The notes beneath the pieces are model-generated. The model saw nothing but the letters and a program-made list of their open reading frames with translations, was not told the origin of the DNA and searched no databases. A DNA stretch of 58,037 nucleotides from Bacteroidales bacterium (GTDB lineage: Bacteria; Bacteroidota; Bacteroidia; Bacteroidales; UBA932), in NCBI GenBank assembly GCA_029098505.1, contig JAQXOE010000006.1:77979-136015 (forward strand), in the 5' to 3' direction. Positions 1 to 8,512 of this stretch are shown here, in pieces. The position numbers and the translations under genes are program-made. Position 1 is the stretch's first letter, and each line of letters opens with the position of its first letter.

Positions 1-843
1 CCCAACGTTCCCTTCGCTTATGGCAATCTCATTCCTCTCGACAAATTCGACTACCTCGTGGAAGATGATGCACCTCTCGTGACCGCCGGTTTCGTGGAGC
101 CTACCGATATCGAGAAACTCATTGGCAAGAATTGCGCGAGCCTCGTCGAGGACGGAGACTGCCTGCAGATGGGCATAGGCGCATTGCCAAACGCCCTCAC
201 CGGAGAGTTGGCGCACCATAAGAATCTTGGCCTGCATACGGAGATGTTCGCAGACGGATTGCTCCAGCTCATCAAGAAAGGGGTCATCAATGGCGCGAAC
301 AAGAAGATTGATACGGGAAAGGTGGTTTCCTCCTTCCTGCTGGGCAGTCAGGAGGTCTATTCCTTCATTGACCATAATCCGGATGTCCTGATGAAGGACA
401 TTGCATACACGAACAATCCATTCATCATTGCGCAGAACCCCCATATGAAGGCCATCAATTCCGCTGTCGAAGTGGACCTCACCGGACAGATCTGCGCCGA
501 CTCGATTGGCACGAGGCTTTTCTCGGGCACCGGAGGGCAGGTGGAATTCGTCAGGGGCGCGACTATGAGCGAGGGCGGCAAGAGCATTACCGCATTCGCT
601 TCGAGGACACTCAAGGGACAGAGCAAGATTACCGCCACACTCCATCCGGGGGCTGGTGTCGTGACTCCCCGCTCCGATGCCCATTGGATTGTGACCGAAT
701 ACGGTGCAGTCGATCTATATGGCAGGAGCTGTCAGGAAAGAGCGAAACTGCTCATCAGCATTGCCCATCCTGAAGACCGCGAGGCCCTCGACAGGGCTGC
801 TTTCGAGCGTTTCGGCCCTCACTACCACAATTTCAGCATCTAA
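1..843 (+). CDS. Acetyl-CoA hydrolase/transferase family protein, C-terminal part (5' end outside the window)
   Basis: The reading frame is open from base 1 and ends at TAA 841-843, so about 280 C-terminal residues of a family usually 430-500 long are present. The motifs GIGALPNA, LGLHTEMFADG and GTGGQVEFVRGA are typical of the acetyl-CoA hydrolase/4-hydroxybutyrate (butyryl)-CoA:acetate CoA-transferase family. The Glu in HTEM is the probable catalytic residue that carries the glutamyl-CoA intermediate. Such enzymes move CoA between acetate and other short acyl groups in the cytoplasm. Which acyl-CoA is used cannot be decided from this part. The stop overlaps the stop of the reverse cstA gene by four bases (CTAA). 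An acetate kinase gene lies about 10 kb away, which fits acetate metabolism but is not a close link. Confidence 0.85.
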   Translation, partial: PNVPFAYGNLIPLDKFDYLVEDDAPLVTAGFVEPTDIEKLIGKNCASLVEDGDCLQMGIGALPNALTGELAHHKNLGLHTEMFADGLLQLIKKGVINGANKKIDTGKVVSSFLLGSQEVYSFIDHNPDVLMKDIAYTNNPFIIAQNPHMKAINSAVEVDLTGQICADSIGTRLFSGTGGQVEFVRGATMSEGGKSITAFASRTLKGQSKITATLHPGAGVVTPRSDAHWIVTEYGAVDLYGRSCQERAKLLISIAHPEDREALDRAAFERFGPHYHNFSI

Positions 844-2297
844 GCTTCGCGCTTCCTGAGTACCCTAATATAGAATATAGTCGAGAGGAGCAATGCTGCC
901 AGCACGCCAATGGTGACGCTGAGTCCTACAGAAAGGCCAAAACCTATGTGGGCATTGCAGATATATGACACGCAGACTACAGTCATAAAGATGCCTGGGA
1001 GCATCGAGATGAGGTAGCTGCAGCCCTTTCTATGCCTTGCAAGGAAGGTGGCCAGAGCCCAGAAAGTAAAGATGGACAGCGACTGGTTCGCCCAAGCGAA
1101 ATATCTCCAGATGGTGTTGAATCCGTCTTCGTCAGCTATATTGAACCAAAGGACAAAAGCGACAATCACAAAGAGAGGTATACAGATGAGCAGGCGGTTT
1201 CTCCTCTTGGTCTGGTCCAGATGGAGGAAGTCTGCGACTATCATTCTGGCGCTGCGGAGGGCAGTATCACCACTGGTAATAGGAGCGGCTACGACTCCAA
1301 GCAGGGCGAGAACGCTGCCGAGTACTCCCAACCAGGCCTTTGAAACATCGGATACTACTTGAGGGGCAGCTGCGCCTATGCTTGAGCCTACAGCCTCAGC
1401 ACCTCCGTCAAAGAAGAAAAAGGAAGCCACAGCAGCCCAGATGAGGGCCACAATACCTTCGGTAATCATTGCACCGTAGAAAACAGGACGGCCGAGCTTC
1501 TCGTTTTTCATACATCTCGCCATCATTGGGCTCTGGGTCGCGTGGAAACCGCTGACCGCGCCGCAGGCTATGGTAATGAACAGGCAAGGGAATATGGACT
1601 GCCCCTTGACTCCAAGCTCCGGTCCCCTGTTGCCAAGTCCCTGCCAGAGTTCAGGTATGCAAGGCCACTTGATTATGAGGGATATCATCATTGCCACGGC
1701 CATAAAGATAAGGGCAAAGGCGAAGATTGGATATATCTTTCCTATGATTTTGTCCACAGGGAGGAGAGTAGCTATGATGTAATAAACAAAAATCACTGCA
1801 CAGCAAGACATTACGCTTGCTGTACTGCCTCCGTCTATCATATCGCCGAGTATGATGGCCGGGCTGTAGACAAAGACTCCTCCGACAAGAATCAGCAGGA
1901 AGACTGTGAATACAAGCATCACGTTCTTGACGGCTTTGCCGCTGTACTTTCCGATGATTTCAGGAAGACCTGCTCCACCCTGCCTTATGGATACCATACC
2001 TGAAAGGTAATCGTGAACGGCTCCTCCGAAGATGCAGCCGAAGACTATCCACAGATATGCAGAAGGGCCGAATTTGGCTCCCATTATGGCGCCGAAAATA
2101 GGTCCCGTTCCGGCAATATTGAGGAACTGGATCATAAAGATTTTCCAGGTTGGCATAGGGACATAGTCCAAGCCGTCAGTTTTGGTATATGCAGGGGTGA
2201 TGCGATTTGAATCAGGCCCGAATATACCGTCAACGAGTTTTCCATAGAAAAAGTAGCCCAAAATGAGGGCTGCCACACATAAAAGGAATGAAAGCAT
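840..2297 (-). CDS. cstA: CstA-family carbon starvation / pyruvate or peptide transporter
   Basis: This is a polytopic membrane protein of about 485 residues. The segment with PTWKIFMIQFLNIAGTGP, then GAKFGPSAYLWIVFG and GGAVHDYLSGM, is characteristic of the CstA family, which imports pyruvate or peptides when carbon is scarce. The start at 2297 (MLSFLLCVAALILGYFFYGK) is preferred over an upstream ATG at 2348. A TAnnTTTG element at 2320-2327 would place transcription start between the two, and the extra 17 residues are not family-like. The gene is convergent with the CoA-transferase gene (four shared bases) and lies downstream of rsmD, but a terminator in between suggests a separate transcript. 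Substrate is inferred from family only. Confidence 0.9.
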   Translation of the reverse strand: MLSFLLCVAALILGYFFYGKLVDGIFGPDSNRITPAYTKTDGLDYVPMPTWKIFMIQFLNIAGTGPIFGAIMGAKFGPSAYLWIVFGCIFGGAVHDYLSGMVSIRQGGAGLPEIIGKYSGKAVKNVMLVFTVFLLILVGGVFVYSPAIILGDMIDGGSTASVMSCCAVIFVYYIIATLLPVDKIIGKIYPIFAFALIFMAVAMMISLIIKWPCIPELWQGLGNRGPELGVKGQSIFPCLFITIACGAVSGFHATQSPMMARCMKNEKLGRPVFYGAMITEGIVALIWAAVASFFFFDGGAEAVGSSIGAAAPQVVSDVSKAWLGVLGSVLALLGVVAAPITSGDTALRSARMIVADFLHLDQTKRRNRLLICIPLFVIVAFVLWFNIADEDGFNTIWRYFAWANQSLSIFTFWALATFLARHRKGCSYLISMLPGIFMTVVCVSYICNAHIGFGLSVGLSVTIGVLAALLLSTIFYIRVLRKREA

Positions 2298-2319
2298 AGG
2301 TAAGACTCTAATTACGAGG

Positions 2320-2327
2320 CAAATGTA
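2320..2327 (-). promoter_or_regulatory. Bacteroidota -7 promoter element for cstA
   Basis: Read on the reverse strand this is TACATTTG, an exact match to the Bacteroidota TAnnTTTG element. It lies 22 bases before the cstA ATG at 2297. It directly abuts the T-tract of the rsmD terminator, so any -33 box would fall in that terminator stem. Confidence 0.55.
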
Positions 2328-2361
2328 TAAAAAAAGGAGTCCAAACAAAGTTTGAACCCTT
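2328..2361 (-). terminator. Intrinsic terminator of the rsmD transcript
   Basis: On the reverse strand AAGGGTTCAAAC pairs with GTTTGGACTCCTT around an TTT loop (one bulge, one wobble) and is followed by seven T. The first arm starts inside the rsmD stop codon at 2360-2362. Confidence 0.7.
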
Positions 2362-2896
2362 ATTTTTTCGTAAAGAAAGAAAAGTGGACCCTGCCGTATG
2401 CACGTTCCTTGACAAAAGCGGGATGCTCCCTGAAAGAATATTCATCCCCGTGCTCCAATATGAAGTAACAGTCGGGATGGAGTATATCCAGCTGCAAGAC
2501 CTTGTCCGGAAGACTGTCCAAACCCTCCAGTGCATAAGGAGGATCAGCGAATATTATATCAAACTTCTCACGGCAGATTGGGAGGAAATCAAAGACATTG
2601 TCCCGCACCATAGTCACATTGTTCAGGCCCAATCTGGCGGCTTCGGTCTTTATAAAGCTCGCATTTTCACGGACCATTTCGACGCAATACACCCTGGAGG
2701 CTCCCCTGGAAGCGAATTCAAAGGCGATGGCCCCGGTGCCCCCGAAGAGGTCGAGTACCTTCAAATCCTCAAACTCATACTCGTTGTTGAGTATATTGAA
2801 TAGCCCCTCCTTGGCAAAATCAGTAGTAGGACGGGCTTTGTACCCCATAGGTGGGGTTATGGTCTTGCCCTTAAGTTTTCCGCCTATGATTCTCAT
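2360..2896 (-). CDS. rsmD: 16S rRNA (guanine(966)-N(2))-methyltransferase RsmD
   Basis: The protein has 178 residues, the usual RsmD length. It opens with MRIIGGKLKGK and the RPTTD segment of the family. It has the SAM-binding loop DLFGGTG (residues 49-55) and the catalytic N6/N2-methyltransferase motif DPPY (118-121). It methylates G966 of 16S rRNA during small-subunit assembly. Its ATG overlaps the stop of the DUF3822 gene in an ATGA arrangement (2893-2896), indicating translational coupling in one operon with DUF3822 and the membrane-anchored protein. A terminator begins at its stop codon. Confidence 0.93.
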   Translation of the reverse strand: MRIIGGKLKGKTITPPMGYKARPTTDFAKEGLFNILNNEYEFEDLKVLDLFGGTGAIAFEFASRGASRVYCVEMVRENASFIKTEAARLGLNNVTMVRDNVFDFLPICREKFDIIFADPPYALEGLDSLPDKVLQLDILHPDCYFILEHGDEYSFREHPAFVKERAYGRVHFSFFTKK

Positions 2897-3576
2897 ATCC
2901 GTTCAACAGCCTTGAAATATCTGTACAGGGACATTTCCTCCTCTGGAGCCAGAGGCATACGCCAACTGATGGTACTCACCTCAGGATTCAGTTGAAGAGT
3001 TTTCATCGCCAGGAAGAGGAAATACTCTGCAGTGGTGAAATCCACCGCTTTATAAACATTGCACAACTGGAGACTTTTGCCCTGGGCAATGGCCAGATGA
3101 AGATAACCGTCCCTCCAGGTAGCCACTATCTTGTTATATTCAGGACAAGTTTCGAGAGCCTTCAATATGTAATACATCTCAGGAAGTACCTGCGCAGCTT
3201 CGCCCGAAGCGGTAAATACAGTCTGAGCAAGCACACGCGACAATGACTCTCCTATGGAGTTGGAGAAAAGCAGCCAAGCGCCGAACTGAGGCACGTGAAC
3301 ACTGGATACAGAATCCCCTTCAGTGAGCTCCACAACTTCAGAAAGCATCTGTCTGGCCCTCTCCGGACTGTAGAACTGCTCCGGGACCAGGGTAAATTTT
3401 GGAGTCAGCAGGGCAATGTCCACTTCGTCATACCTGCGTTGGAACTCAGGCGTGGTGAAGATACGGTCTGCGCCCATCCATCCAGATGAACGCGTCCCGT
3501 CACGGTCCGTCAACTTAAAAGAATATCCACTCAAGGAAACTTGAATGGATATTCTGCTTTTCTGTATTTGATCCAT
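2893..3576 (-). CDS. DUF3822 family protein
   Basis: This 227-residue soluble protein resembles DUF3822, a Bacteroidota family of unknown function normally found next to rsmD. Visible traits are an N-terminal beta-rich segment (SRISIQVSLSGYSFKLTDRDG), a central part and a C-terminal segment ending in FKAVERI. No catalytic motif or membrane segment is evident. It overlaps rsmD by four bases and starts five bases after the stop of the upstream gene, so the three are very likely co-transcribed. A role linked to rRNA modification is only a guess from position. Confidence 0.75.
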   Translation of the reverse strand: MDQIQKSRISIQVSLSGYSFKLTDRDGTRSSGWMGADRIFTTPEFQRRYDEVDIALLTPKFTLVPEQFYSPERARQMLSEVVELTEGDSVSSVHVPQFGAWLLFSNSIGESLSRVLAQTVFTASGEAAQVLPEMYYILKALETCPEYNKIVATWRDGYLHLAIAQGKSLQLCNVYKAVDFTTAEYFLFLAMKTLQLNPEVSTISWRMPLAPEEEMSLYRYFKAVERI

Positions 3577-3581
3577 TTGGA

Positions 3582-4274
3582 CTACTCCCAGTTACCTGCG
3601 TTGTTGTTAGGTGCTGAGATGCTGCCGACCTGGAGACCCTCATACTTGTTCTGGTTCCTTCTTTCAGCATCGAGGTTGATTCTGAGCTGGTTGTCAAGAC
3701 CCTTGAGGAGCATTCTATAAGGCATCTTAGCCTCGAAGAGAGGTACAGGCACACCTGAAACCTGCTTTACGATAGCCTCCATCTCAACCGGCTGTTTGCC
3801 TGAGAATGGAATGTACTTGAGAGAATCGATGCAGAAATCCTCGCGACTGTTGAAGAGAGTGTCCCTTACAGGAATCTTGGTCTCAACTGAGAATACGAGA
3901 TTCTTGTCACCTGCCTCATAAAGCTTGAGAAGCTCTGCTGGGGTAATCTTCCTGTTGGCCTTCTTAATGGCCTCGGTATGTGCAACAGCTACTGAGTCAT
4001 CGTTTGAGCCGACCTGCATGATGATCGACATTTCACCATTGTTGTAGAAATCCTTGAGAGAGTCAACAGTAGAGACGAACTTGTTATGAACGCCCTTGTA
4101 TGCGACCTGAAGTGTACGGATGTCCTTGAGACGCTGAACTGCAATCGCCTCACGATAGTCTTTCTCCTTGTTGAAGTTCACCGGCTGCATGATGCTGGAA
4201 TAGATAGCATACACGAGACCGCAGCATACGAAGAAGAGAAGAACACAAACGATGTTTCTGATAATCTTGTTCAT
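3582..4274 (-). CDS. Membrane-anchored hypothetical protein conserved next to DUF3822/rsmD
   Basis: The protein has 230 residues with one N-terminal membrane helix (about residues 7-28, IVCVLLFFVCCGLVYAIYSS). A mostly polar domain follows that should face the periplasm. After the helix come REAIAVQRLKDIRTLQVAYK and an acidic/Asn-rich stretch. The helix followed by a helical spine recalls pseudopilin-like proteins, but there is no prepilin peptidase signal, so I do not assign that function. It is first in the reverse operon with DUF3822 and rsmD and has its own TAnnTTTG element at 4322-4329. Function unknown. Confidence 0.7.
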   Translation of the reverse strand: MNKIIRNIVCVLLFFVCCGLVYAIYSSIMQPVNFNKEKDYREAIAVQRLKDIRTLQVAYKGVHNKFVSTVDSLKDFYNNGEMSIIMQVGSNDDSVAVAHTEAIKKANRKITPAELLKLYEAGDKNLVFSVETKIPVRDTLFNSREDFCIDSLKYIPFSGKQPVEMEAIVKQVSGVPVPLFEAKMPYRMLLKGLDNQLRINLDAERRNQNKYEGLQVGSISAPNNNAGNWE

Positions 4275-4321
4275 TATTTTTGGTTTTTATATTATTATCC
4301 AATGGTGCACGATACGAGGGA

Positions 4322-4329
4322 CAAAGTTA
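4322..4329 (-). promoter_or_regulatory. -7 promoter element for the reverse operon starting at 4274
   Basis: Reverse strand TAACTTTG matches TAnnTTTG, 47 bases before the ATG at 4274. It is one half of a divergent promoter pair with 4363-4370. Confidence 0.5.
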
Positions 4330-4362
4330 TAAAATCAATTTATGAATTGCAATTATTCTTTG

Positions 4363-4370
4363 TAAATTTG
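4363..4370 (+). promoter_or_regulatory. -7 promoter element for nrnA
   Basis: TAAATTTG matches TAnnTTTG. The nrnA ATG follows at 4391, so the leader would be only about 15 bases. This is common where Shine-Dalgarno pairing is not used. Confidence 0.5.
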
Positions 4371-4390
4371 CACTCGAAAATGGAAGTGTT

Positions 4391-5443
4391 ATGAGCTTGG
4401 CTATCTCTACCGAGAAAATATTGGTCCTCGAGGGAATGATAAGGACTGCCACCCGCATCGCGGTGGTCACTCACGTCCATCCTGACGGCGACGCTATGGG
4501 AAGCACCATTGCCCTGAGAAGCTATCTTCAAACAAGATGGAACAAGGAATGCTGCATATTGATTCCCGACGCTTACTCGGAGACTCTGGACTTCCTTCCT
4601 GATGCTGATGACAGAGGGCATATCATCTGCCGTACAGAAGAGCCTGATGCAGCCGATGAATGGATTGCGGGCAGCGATTTGGTGTTCTGCCTGGATTGCA
4701 ACGGCTTCGAAAGGACAGACAGTCTCGCAGCAGCATTGCTCTCCTCCAATGCAGAGAAAGTGCTGATTGACCATCACCTCCATCCTCAGGAGGAACAGTT
4801 CGCGCTGTGCTTCTCTGAGTGCGCCATATCATCAGCGTCAGAGCTTATGTATCAAATACTTATGGCAATGCCTGACGTTCACGGCGACTGCTCCGTCCTG
4901 TCTATGCACGCCCTCGAAGCCCTGATGACGGGTATGACCACTGACACCAACAATTTCGCCAATTCAGTCTATCCGGGCACCTTGGAGATGGCTTCCCGTC
5001 TGCTGGCCGCCGGAGTCGACAGGAACGCGATAATAGAGCGGATTTACAACTGCTACCGTGAGAACAGGCTGAGGCTGATAGGATATCTGCTCGGGAAAAT
5101 GAAAATATTGCCCCAGGGAGTGGCTTACACCGTGCTGACAGCAGAAGAACAGAGGCTCTACGATATGCACGACGGCGACCTGGAAGGCTATGTCAATATG
5201 CCTCTTGCCATCGGGAAGGTAAAGATGAGCATCTTCCTCAAAGAGGACGGCAGCCGTTTCAGGGTTTCGATCAGGTCGAAAAAAGGAACTTCGGCCAATG
5301 CTTGCGCCACCCGCTATTTCAATGGAGGCGGGCACGAGCAGGCATCGGGCGGAAGGCTCTATATCCCGGGGGACATTGCGGAAGCATCGATGGCTCCGGA
5401 ATACATTGAAAAGGCGATTGAGGATTTCTACAAGAACAGTTGA
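4391..5443 (+). CDS. nrnA: DHH/DHHA1 phosphoesterase, NrnA-type oligoribonuclease/pAp phosphatase
   Basis: The 350-residue protein has the DHH-family metal motifs: VTHVHPDGDAMGS (residues 26-38), the DHH triad at 127-129 (LIDHH) and a C-terminal DHHA1 motif GGGHEQASGG near 316-325. Enzymes of this type degrade very short RNA oligonucleotides (and dephosphorylate pAp or linear dinucleotides) in the cytoplasm using Mn2+. The length matches the family. The ATG at 4391 follows a promoter-like element and leaves the motif spacing normal. It starts a tightly packed forward gene run; the next gene starts seven bases after its stop. Confidence 0.88.
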   Translation: MSLAISTEKILVLEGMIRTATRIAVVTHVHPDGDAMGSTIALRSYLQTRWNKECCILIPDAYSETLDFLPDADDRGHIICRTEEPDAADEWIAGSDLVFCLDCNGFERTDSLAAALLSSNAEKVLIDHHLHPQEEQFALCFSECAISSASELMYQILMAMPDVHGDCSVLSMHALEALMTGMTTDTNNFANSVYPGTLEMASRLLAAGVDRNAIIERIYNCYRENRLRLIGYLLGKMKILPQGVAYTVLTAEEQRLYDMHDGDLEGYVNMPLAIGKVKMSIFLKEDGSRFRVSIRSKKGTSANACATRYFNGGGHEQASGGRLYIPGDIAEASMAPEYIEKAIEDFYKNS

Positions 5444-5450
5444 GACAGAT

Positions 5451-6008
5451 ATGAAAAAGCTCAAAAACATATACAAAGTATTGATGACGGGGCTGCTTCT
5501 GGTCATCTTGGGTAGCTCCTGCACCAAGGAACTGCGCGAGCAGGAATATGGAAAGCAGGAAAAACTCATCGAAAGCTTTGTTCAGTCACTTCAGAGCCGG
5601 AACCCCGACTGCAGGGTTTTCCATCAGGGAGGCTCCACCAGGATCACCCTCGCAGAGGGAGAAGGTGTGGAAGTGACAGCCAGGGGCAAGGCAGTCATAA
5701 GCTATGCCCTGTATGACTTCAGTTCCGGTTCCGCATCCACAAACACACTGGTGGCGACGAACTCCAGCGATATAGCCACAACGGCCGGATGGAAACTCAC
5801 TGACAAGGAATACAGCGCCCTGGAGATCCAGCTTTCCGACAAGGACATCCTGACCGGTCTGAGAAACGGTTTGGAAGGAGTCCGGCAGGGTGAAGAATGC
5901 TGGATTCTATTTTCCGGGAAATACGCCTTCGGAAAAAGCAAGGTCGGCACGATTCCTGCAAATGCACCCCTGGCTTACCACGTTTGGGTAGAAACGATAG
6001 AAAACTGA
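5451..6008 (+). CDS. Lipoprotein with a divergent FKBP-type peptidyl-prolyl isomerase-like domain
   Basis: With the start at ATG 5451 the protein has 185 residues and an N-terminal lipoprotein signal (MKKLKNIYKVLMTGLLLVILGSS then Cys24). Upstream in-frame sequence belongs to nrnA and is rejected. The rest resembles the short FKBP-like lipoproteins of Bacteroidota: a polar core followed by LTGLRNGLEGVRQGEECWILFSGKYAFG, the position of the FKBP segment that forms the active-site rim. Several canonical FKBP aromatic residues are not evident, so isomerase activity is uncertain and a chaperone role is possible. It lies seven bases after nrnA and 23 bases before a second FKBP-type lipoprotein. Confidence 0.7.
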   Translation: MKKLKNIYKVLMTGLLLVILGSSCTKELREQEYGKQEKLIESFVQSLQSRNPDCRVFHQGGSTRITLAEGEGVEVTARGKAVISYALYDFSSGSASTNTLVATNSSDIATTAGWKLTDKEYSALEIQLSDKDILTGLRNGLEGVRQGEECWILFSGKYAFGKSKVGTIPANAPLAYHVWVETIEN

Positions 6009-6031
6009 TAGAATAGAAAACATACAATTAT

Positions 6032-7057
6032 ATGAAAAGCACCAGAATCATCCTTGCCGGACTTGCGGCAGCACTGCTCTGCGGCAGCTGTGCCAAGTCT
6101 ACGCCCAGTGGATTGAACGACTCAGCCAAGAGATATTTCGATGCCTGGATATCCGTACATTATCCAAATGTAGAGAAGACCTTCCCTGGTATCTACATCA
6201 TTCAGGACACGCCGGGCAATATGGGTTACCTCCCGGGAGTGGAGGATTGCCCTTATATATATCTCGATTACGAAATCAAGGACCTCAACGGAAATATCAC
6301 AGCCACAACAAATCCTGAGACTGCAAAACAGCTGGGCAGTTACAGCGATTTCTATTACTATGGTCCGGAAGTCATAAGCAGAAGTTACTACGCCGTGAAC
6401 GCAGGACTCGAAGCTATGCTCAGCACTATGAAGGTAGGAGGAGAGAGGACTGCGGTCATTCCGGGATGGCTTACCTGCAGTAGCCGCTACGAGAAGGAGG
6501 AAGACTACCTCAAGAAAGAAAGCGGTGACAATGTTATTTACAACGTAAAGCTCAGGAACGGCATTACAGATATAGCCAAGTGGCAGATTGATTCCATCGA
6601 GCGCTATATGACCCGCCTCCATATGCCGGCTGATTCCCTCGTTTACGGATTTTACTATATCCAGACACAGGCTCCGGAAGACACAACCACGCTCGGCACC
6701 GGAGTTGAGCTCAACATCAACTACACCGGCAGCCTCCTCAACGGAAAAGTCTTCGACACCACCGATGAGAGAATTGCCAAGGATAATGGCATTTACAGCG
6801 CATCCAAGAGTTACGGACCTATGGTCATCAATATCTCTGAGAACCAAGACAACGGCTACAACGATGTCTCAATGACCTCAGGTTCATCAAGTTCCGATGT
6901 GATAGAGGGCTTCGCCAGGGCCTTGGGCAAGATGAAGAAGGGTGAAAAGGGCATAGCCATCTTCTATTCCAATATGGGATACAAGGACGAGACCTCTTCC
7001 AGCATTCCGGCCTTCTCCCCTCTCCGCTTCGACCTCGAAATGATAGGCCTCAAATAG
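6032..7057 (+). CDS. Lipoprotein with two tandem FKBP-type peptidyl-prolyl isomerase domains
   Basis: This 341-residue protein begins with a lipoprotein signal ending in LLCGSC (Cys20). Residues about 60-170 form a first, degenerate FKBP-like domain (YIYLDYEIKDLNGNI ... MLSTMKVGGERTAVIPG). The C-terminal half is a clearer FKBP domain: GVELNINYTGSLLNGKVFDTT, then VIEGFARALGKMKKGEKGIA and PLRFDLEMIGL at the end. Such proteins help proline-limited folding in the periplasm, anchored to a membrane. It follows another FKBP-type lipoprotein, suggesting a joint role in envelope protein folding. The N-terminal domain probably lacks isomerase activity. Confidence 0.82.
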   Translation: MKSTRIILAGLAAALLCGSCAKSTPSGLNDSAKRYFDAWISVHYPNVEKTFPGIYIIQDTPGNMGYLPGVEDCPYIYLDYEIKDLNGNITATTNPETAKQLGSYSDFYYYGPEVISRSYYAVNAGLEAMLSTMKVGGERTAVIPGWLTCSSRYEKEEDYLKKESGDNVIYNVKLRNGITDIAKWQIDSIERYMTRLHMPADSLVYGFYYIQTQAPEDTTTLGTGVELNINYTGSLLNGKVFDTTDERIAKDNGIYSASKSYGPMVINISENQDNGYNDVSMTSGSSSSDVIEGFARALGKMKKGEKGIAIFYSNMGYKDETSSSIPAFSPLRFDLEMIGLK

Positions 7058-7105
7058 AGGCAGAATTTATAAGTTAGTTAGTAGTACATAGCAAAAATCG
7101 AACAA

Positions 7106-8506
7106 ATGGCAGTAACAGGAACAGCTCCGACCGAGCTGGGAAATGAAAAAATAGGCAAGCTTCTGAAGATGTACGCAGTTCCGGGCATAATAGCCCAGAC
7201 TGCGTCATCTTTGTATAATATGATTGACAGCATCTATATCGGACACCTCAAGGACGTGGGCTCATACGCCATCTCCGGACTCGCTGTCACCTTCCCCTTG
7301 ATGAACCTTTCCACCGCATTGGGCACTCTGGTAGGAGTTGGAGCGATGACAATGATGTCAGTCCTTCTCGGCCAGAAGAACTATAAGCAGGCCAACAAGG
7401 TTCTATCCAACATCCTCACTCTAAACACGCTCATAGGAATCATTTTCACTATAGTGACCCTGTGCTTCCTCGAGCCTATACTCTACTTCTTCGGCGCCAG
7501 CGAGAACACGATGCCATTCGCCAAGTCGTATATGACCATCATTCTTGCCGGCAATGTAATAACGCATCTGTATTTCGGATTCAACGGCATCATACGAGCG
7601 ACCGGCAGCCCGAGAGTCGCAATGGAACTGACCCTCTTCACAGTGACGACAAATGCCATCCTCGACCCTATATTCATCTTCGGCTTCGGCCTCGGAATCA
7701 GGGGTGCAGCGCTCGCGACCGTCCTTTGCCAGTTTATGGCTCTCTGCTACTCGTTCAAGTTCTTCCTTGACAAAAAGCGCTTCGTCCATTTCGACAAGCC
7801 TCTGTTCCAGCTCGACTGGAGAGTGGCCAAGCAGTCTATGGCAATAGGCTTGGGCCCTTTCCTTATGAACAGCGCTGCCTGCATAGTATCCCTCTTCATC
7901 AACCAGCAGTTGCGCAAGTACGGAGGCGACCTCGCAATAGGTGCCTACGGCATTGACAACAGACTCACCTTCATCTTCCTGATGATAGTGATGGGCCTGA
8001 CTCAGGGTCTGCAGCCTATCGCCGGCTACAATTATGGTGCGAGGCAATATTCCCGCGTCCGCGAGGTATATTGGCTGTCAGTGAAATGGGCGAGCCTCAT
8101 CACCCTGATATGCTGGGGCGTCTCAGTATTCCTATCCGGACCTGCCGTAGGAATCTTCACCTCCGACCCGGAGCTTAAGGCTATGTCCATGAAAGGTTTG
8201 AGGATAATGAACTTTGTCGTGCTGATAGTGGGTTTCAATATGGTTTCGGGCAATTTCTTCCAGTGCCTGGGTATGGTAAGGACATCCATTTTCCTGTCCC
8301 TCAGCCGACAATTGCTCTTCCTCGTCCCTCTCATTTACCTGCTGCCTCTCGTTTTGGGGCAGAACGGAGTATGGTTGAGCTTCCCTATTGCGGACACCAT
8401 CTCCACCCTTCTTTGTGCATTCTTCGTAATCAGGCTGTTCAAAAAATTCGACAGACTGAAGGACGGAGACGACCCGTCAATACTCGGAAGTACCATTAAA
8501 TCCTAA
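7106..8506 (+). CDS. MATE family efflux transporter
   Basis: The 466-residue protein has about twelve hydrophobic helices and MATE features: LLKMYAVPGIIAQTASSLYNMIDSIYIG at the N-terminus, an internal repeat of this pattern after residue about 240, and GLTQGLQPIAGYNYGA near residue 300. MATE proteins export drugs or metabolites in exchange for sodium or protons across the inner membrane. The substrate is not predictable. It is followed six bases later by a cytidylate kinase-like gene, so the two are probably in one transcript. Confidence 0.93.
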   Translation: MAVTGTAPTELGNEKIGKLLKMYAVPGIIAQTASSLYNMIDSIYIGHLKDVGSYAISGLAVTFPLMNLSTALGTLVGVGAMTMMSVLLGQKNYKQANKVLSNILTLNTLIGIIFTIVTLCFLEPILYFFGASENTMPFAKSYMTIILAGNVITHLYFGFNGIIRATGSPRVAMELTLFTVTTNAILDPIFIFGFGLGIRGAALATVLCQFMALCYSFKFFLDKKRFVHFDKPLFQLDWRVAKQSMAIGLGPFLMNSAACIVSLFINQQLRKYGGDLAIGAYGIDNRLTFIFLMIVMGLTQGLQPIAGYNYGARQYSRVREVYWLSVKWASLITLICWGVSVFLSGPAVGIFTSDPELKAMSMKGLRIMNFVVLIVGFNMVSGNFFQCLGMVRTSIFLSLSRQLLFLVPLIYLLPLVLGQNGVWLSFPIADTISTLLCAFFVIRLFKKFDRLKDGDDPSILGSTIKS

Positions 8507-8512
8507 TCTGAA

